Below are positions 63,338 to 64,000 of a DNA stretch of 64,000 bases, piece after piece. A model generated the notes under the pieces. The model was given only the letters and a program-made list of their open reading frames with translations. It ran no database searches and was not told where the DNA came from. This DNA comes from Kiloniella spongiae (lineage in GTDB: Bacteria; Pseudomonadota; Alphaproteobacteria; Kiloniellales; Kiloniellaceae). Numbering within the stretch: the first letter of the stretch is position 1; each line of letters begins with the position of its first letter. The stretch lies in NCBI RefSeq assembly GCF_001026905.1, contig NZ_LAQL01000005.1, forward strand, positions 124,001 to 188,000, given 5' to 3'. The translations under genes were made by a program, and so were the position numbers.

Positions 63338-64000
63338 AACGCAATCGCCTCGGCTTCTTCGTCGTGAAGCAATTCATCCTCTTCCCCAAGATAAGCATGC
63401 TTAACGTGTTCGTTCTCCATGACCTCGTCGGGTAAACCCTCGGCAATTTTTTTGCCAAAATCCAAAACCATGACCCGGTTAGAAATGTCCATAACAACCC
63501 CCATGTCATGTTCAATCATAACAACGGTGACACCTAACTCTTCGTTGAGATCAAGAATATAGCGCGCCATGTCCTCTTTCTCTTCGAGGTTCATACCCGC
63601 CATCGGTTCATCGAGTAAAATAAGATCTGGATTGATGGCAATGGCCCGTGCAAGTTCGACACGTTTACGCAGGCCATATGATAATGTCCCAGCAGGCTCA
63701 TTCCGAACATGTTGAATTTCAAGGAAATCGATAATATCTTCGACATCACGCCGATGCTTAAGCTCTTCTTTCCGTGCCCCACCAATCCAGTAAAGCATTC
63801 CGGTAAAGAAGTTATTTTTGAGCAGATGATGACGCCCCACCATAATATTATCCAGAACGGACATATGGCTAAAAAGAGCCAGGTTCTGAAAGGTTCTTCC
63901 AATCCCCAATGCAGCACGATCATTGATTGATCGCCCGATCAGACTTTTGCCATTATAGACAATCTCACCTTCCTGAGGCTTGTACCTACCAGAAATGCAA
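63334..64000 (-). CDS. ABC transporter ATP-binding protein, LivG type (partial)
   Basis: Second ATPase of the liv-type importer, cut by the right end of the window. The frame stays open to base 64000. The visible part starts in a region reading PQEGEIVYNGKSLIGRSIND, so Walker A lies outside. Present are RTFQNLALFSHMSVLDNIMV (Q-loop), signature LSYGLRKRVELARAI, Walker B LILLDEPMAGMNLEE, and the LivG-type tail HVKHAYLGEE. It is the first visible gene of the leftward cluster and overlaps the acyl-CoA synthetase by four bases. Confidence 0.9.
   Translation of the reverse strand, partial: CISGRYKPQEGEIVYNGKSLIGRSINDRAALGIGRTFQNLALFSHMSVLDNIMVGRHHLLKNNFFTGMLYWIGGARKEELKHRRDVEDIIDFLEIQHVRNEPAGTLSYGLRKRVELARAIAINPDLILLDEPMAGMNLEEKEDMARYILDLNEELGVTVVMIEHDMGVVMDISNRVMVLDFGKKIAEGLPDEVMENEHVKHAYLGEEDELLHDEEAEAIAL

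Noticed and set aside
1-64000. tRNA, rRNA, CRISPR arrays, insertion sequences, phage genes, defence systems
   Set aside because: No cloverleaf genes, regularly spaced repeats, transposase or integrase motifs, or known defence proteins were seen on either strand; the window reads as stable metabolic chromosome.

Overview
The window looks like a chromosomal stretch of a marine-type alphaproteobacterium, most plausibly in or near Rhodospirillales/Kiloniellales. That guess rests on gene content (PAS_5-type PAS protein, BetI-BetA, SoeABC, TauR-type MocR regulator, liv cluster with embedded acyl-CoA synthetases) and a moderately AT-rich composition judged by eye. It is not a phylogenetic placement. 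I see no rRNA, tRNA, CRISPR array, insertion sequence or prophage gene.

Layout. 1-1.8 kb: PAS protein, secreted TPR protein, CpaA-like prepilin peptidase. 1.85-4.3 kb: betI-betA behind a 52-bp palindrome. 4.3-10.5 kb: a complete biotin operon on the minus strand in the order bioF, BioH-like esterase, bioC, bioD, bioA, bioB. 10.7-30.1 kb: an island for taurine use. It holds xsc and tpa, an unknown 125-residue protein, a PotABCD-type ABC transporter with a Tat-type binding protein, a chemoreceptor, the regulator tauR, a phosphate acetyltransferase and the sulfite dehydrogenase soeABC. 30.1-39.4 kb: branched-chain amino acid genes, with leucine dehydrogenase, an Lrp regulator, an acyl-CoA synthetase and the valine pathway mmsA/acd/hibch/mmsB with a divergent LysR regulator. 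40.5-43.6 kb: phytase-like periplasmic protein with a Pho-box-like site, and a GNAT acetyltransferase. 43.7-53.3 kb: MerR-type regulator and leucine/isovalerate operon (thioesterase, ivd, mccB, liuC, mccA, hmgL, SDR, thiolase), closed by a strong terminator. 53.5-55.8 kb: hybrid histidine kinase. 55.8-64 kb: a minus-strand liv-type ABC transporter with a long-chain acyl-CoA synthetase and a PaaK-like protein; the livG-like gene runs off the right end.

How the genes work together. Taurine would be transaminated by Tpa to sulfoacetaldehyde and split by Xsc into acetyl phosphate and sulfite. The phosphotransacetylase turns acetyl phosphate into acetyl-CoA, and SoeABC oxidises sulfite at the membrane. 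Pairs of a short element (GTCCA/ACCA on the plus strand, CTGGACY-like on the other) recur about 22-23 bp apart upstream of xsc, tpa, the chemoreceptor and the transporter. A variant lies before the phosphotransacetylase gene. This suggests one TauR regulon that also covers transport and taxis. The biotin operon serves, among others, the biotin-dependent methylcrotonyl-CoA carboxylase encoded 40 kb away in the leucine operon. The valine, leucine and leucine-dehydrogenase loci form a branched-chain amino acid catabolic neighbourhood, but the branched-chain keto acid dehydrogenase is not in this window.

The most promising item for new biology is the extended TauR regulon, with its PotABCD-type transporter, its chemoreceptor and the unknown 125-residue protein.
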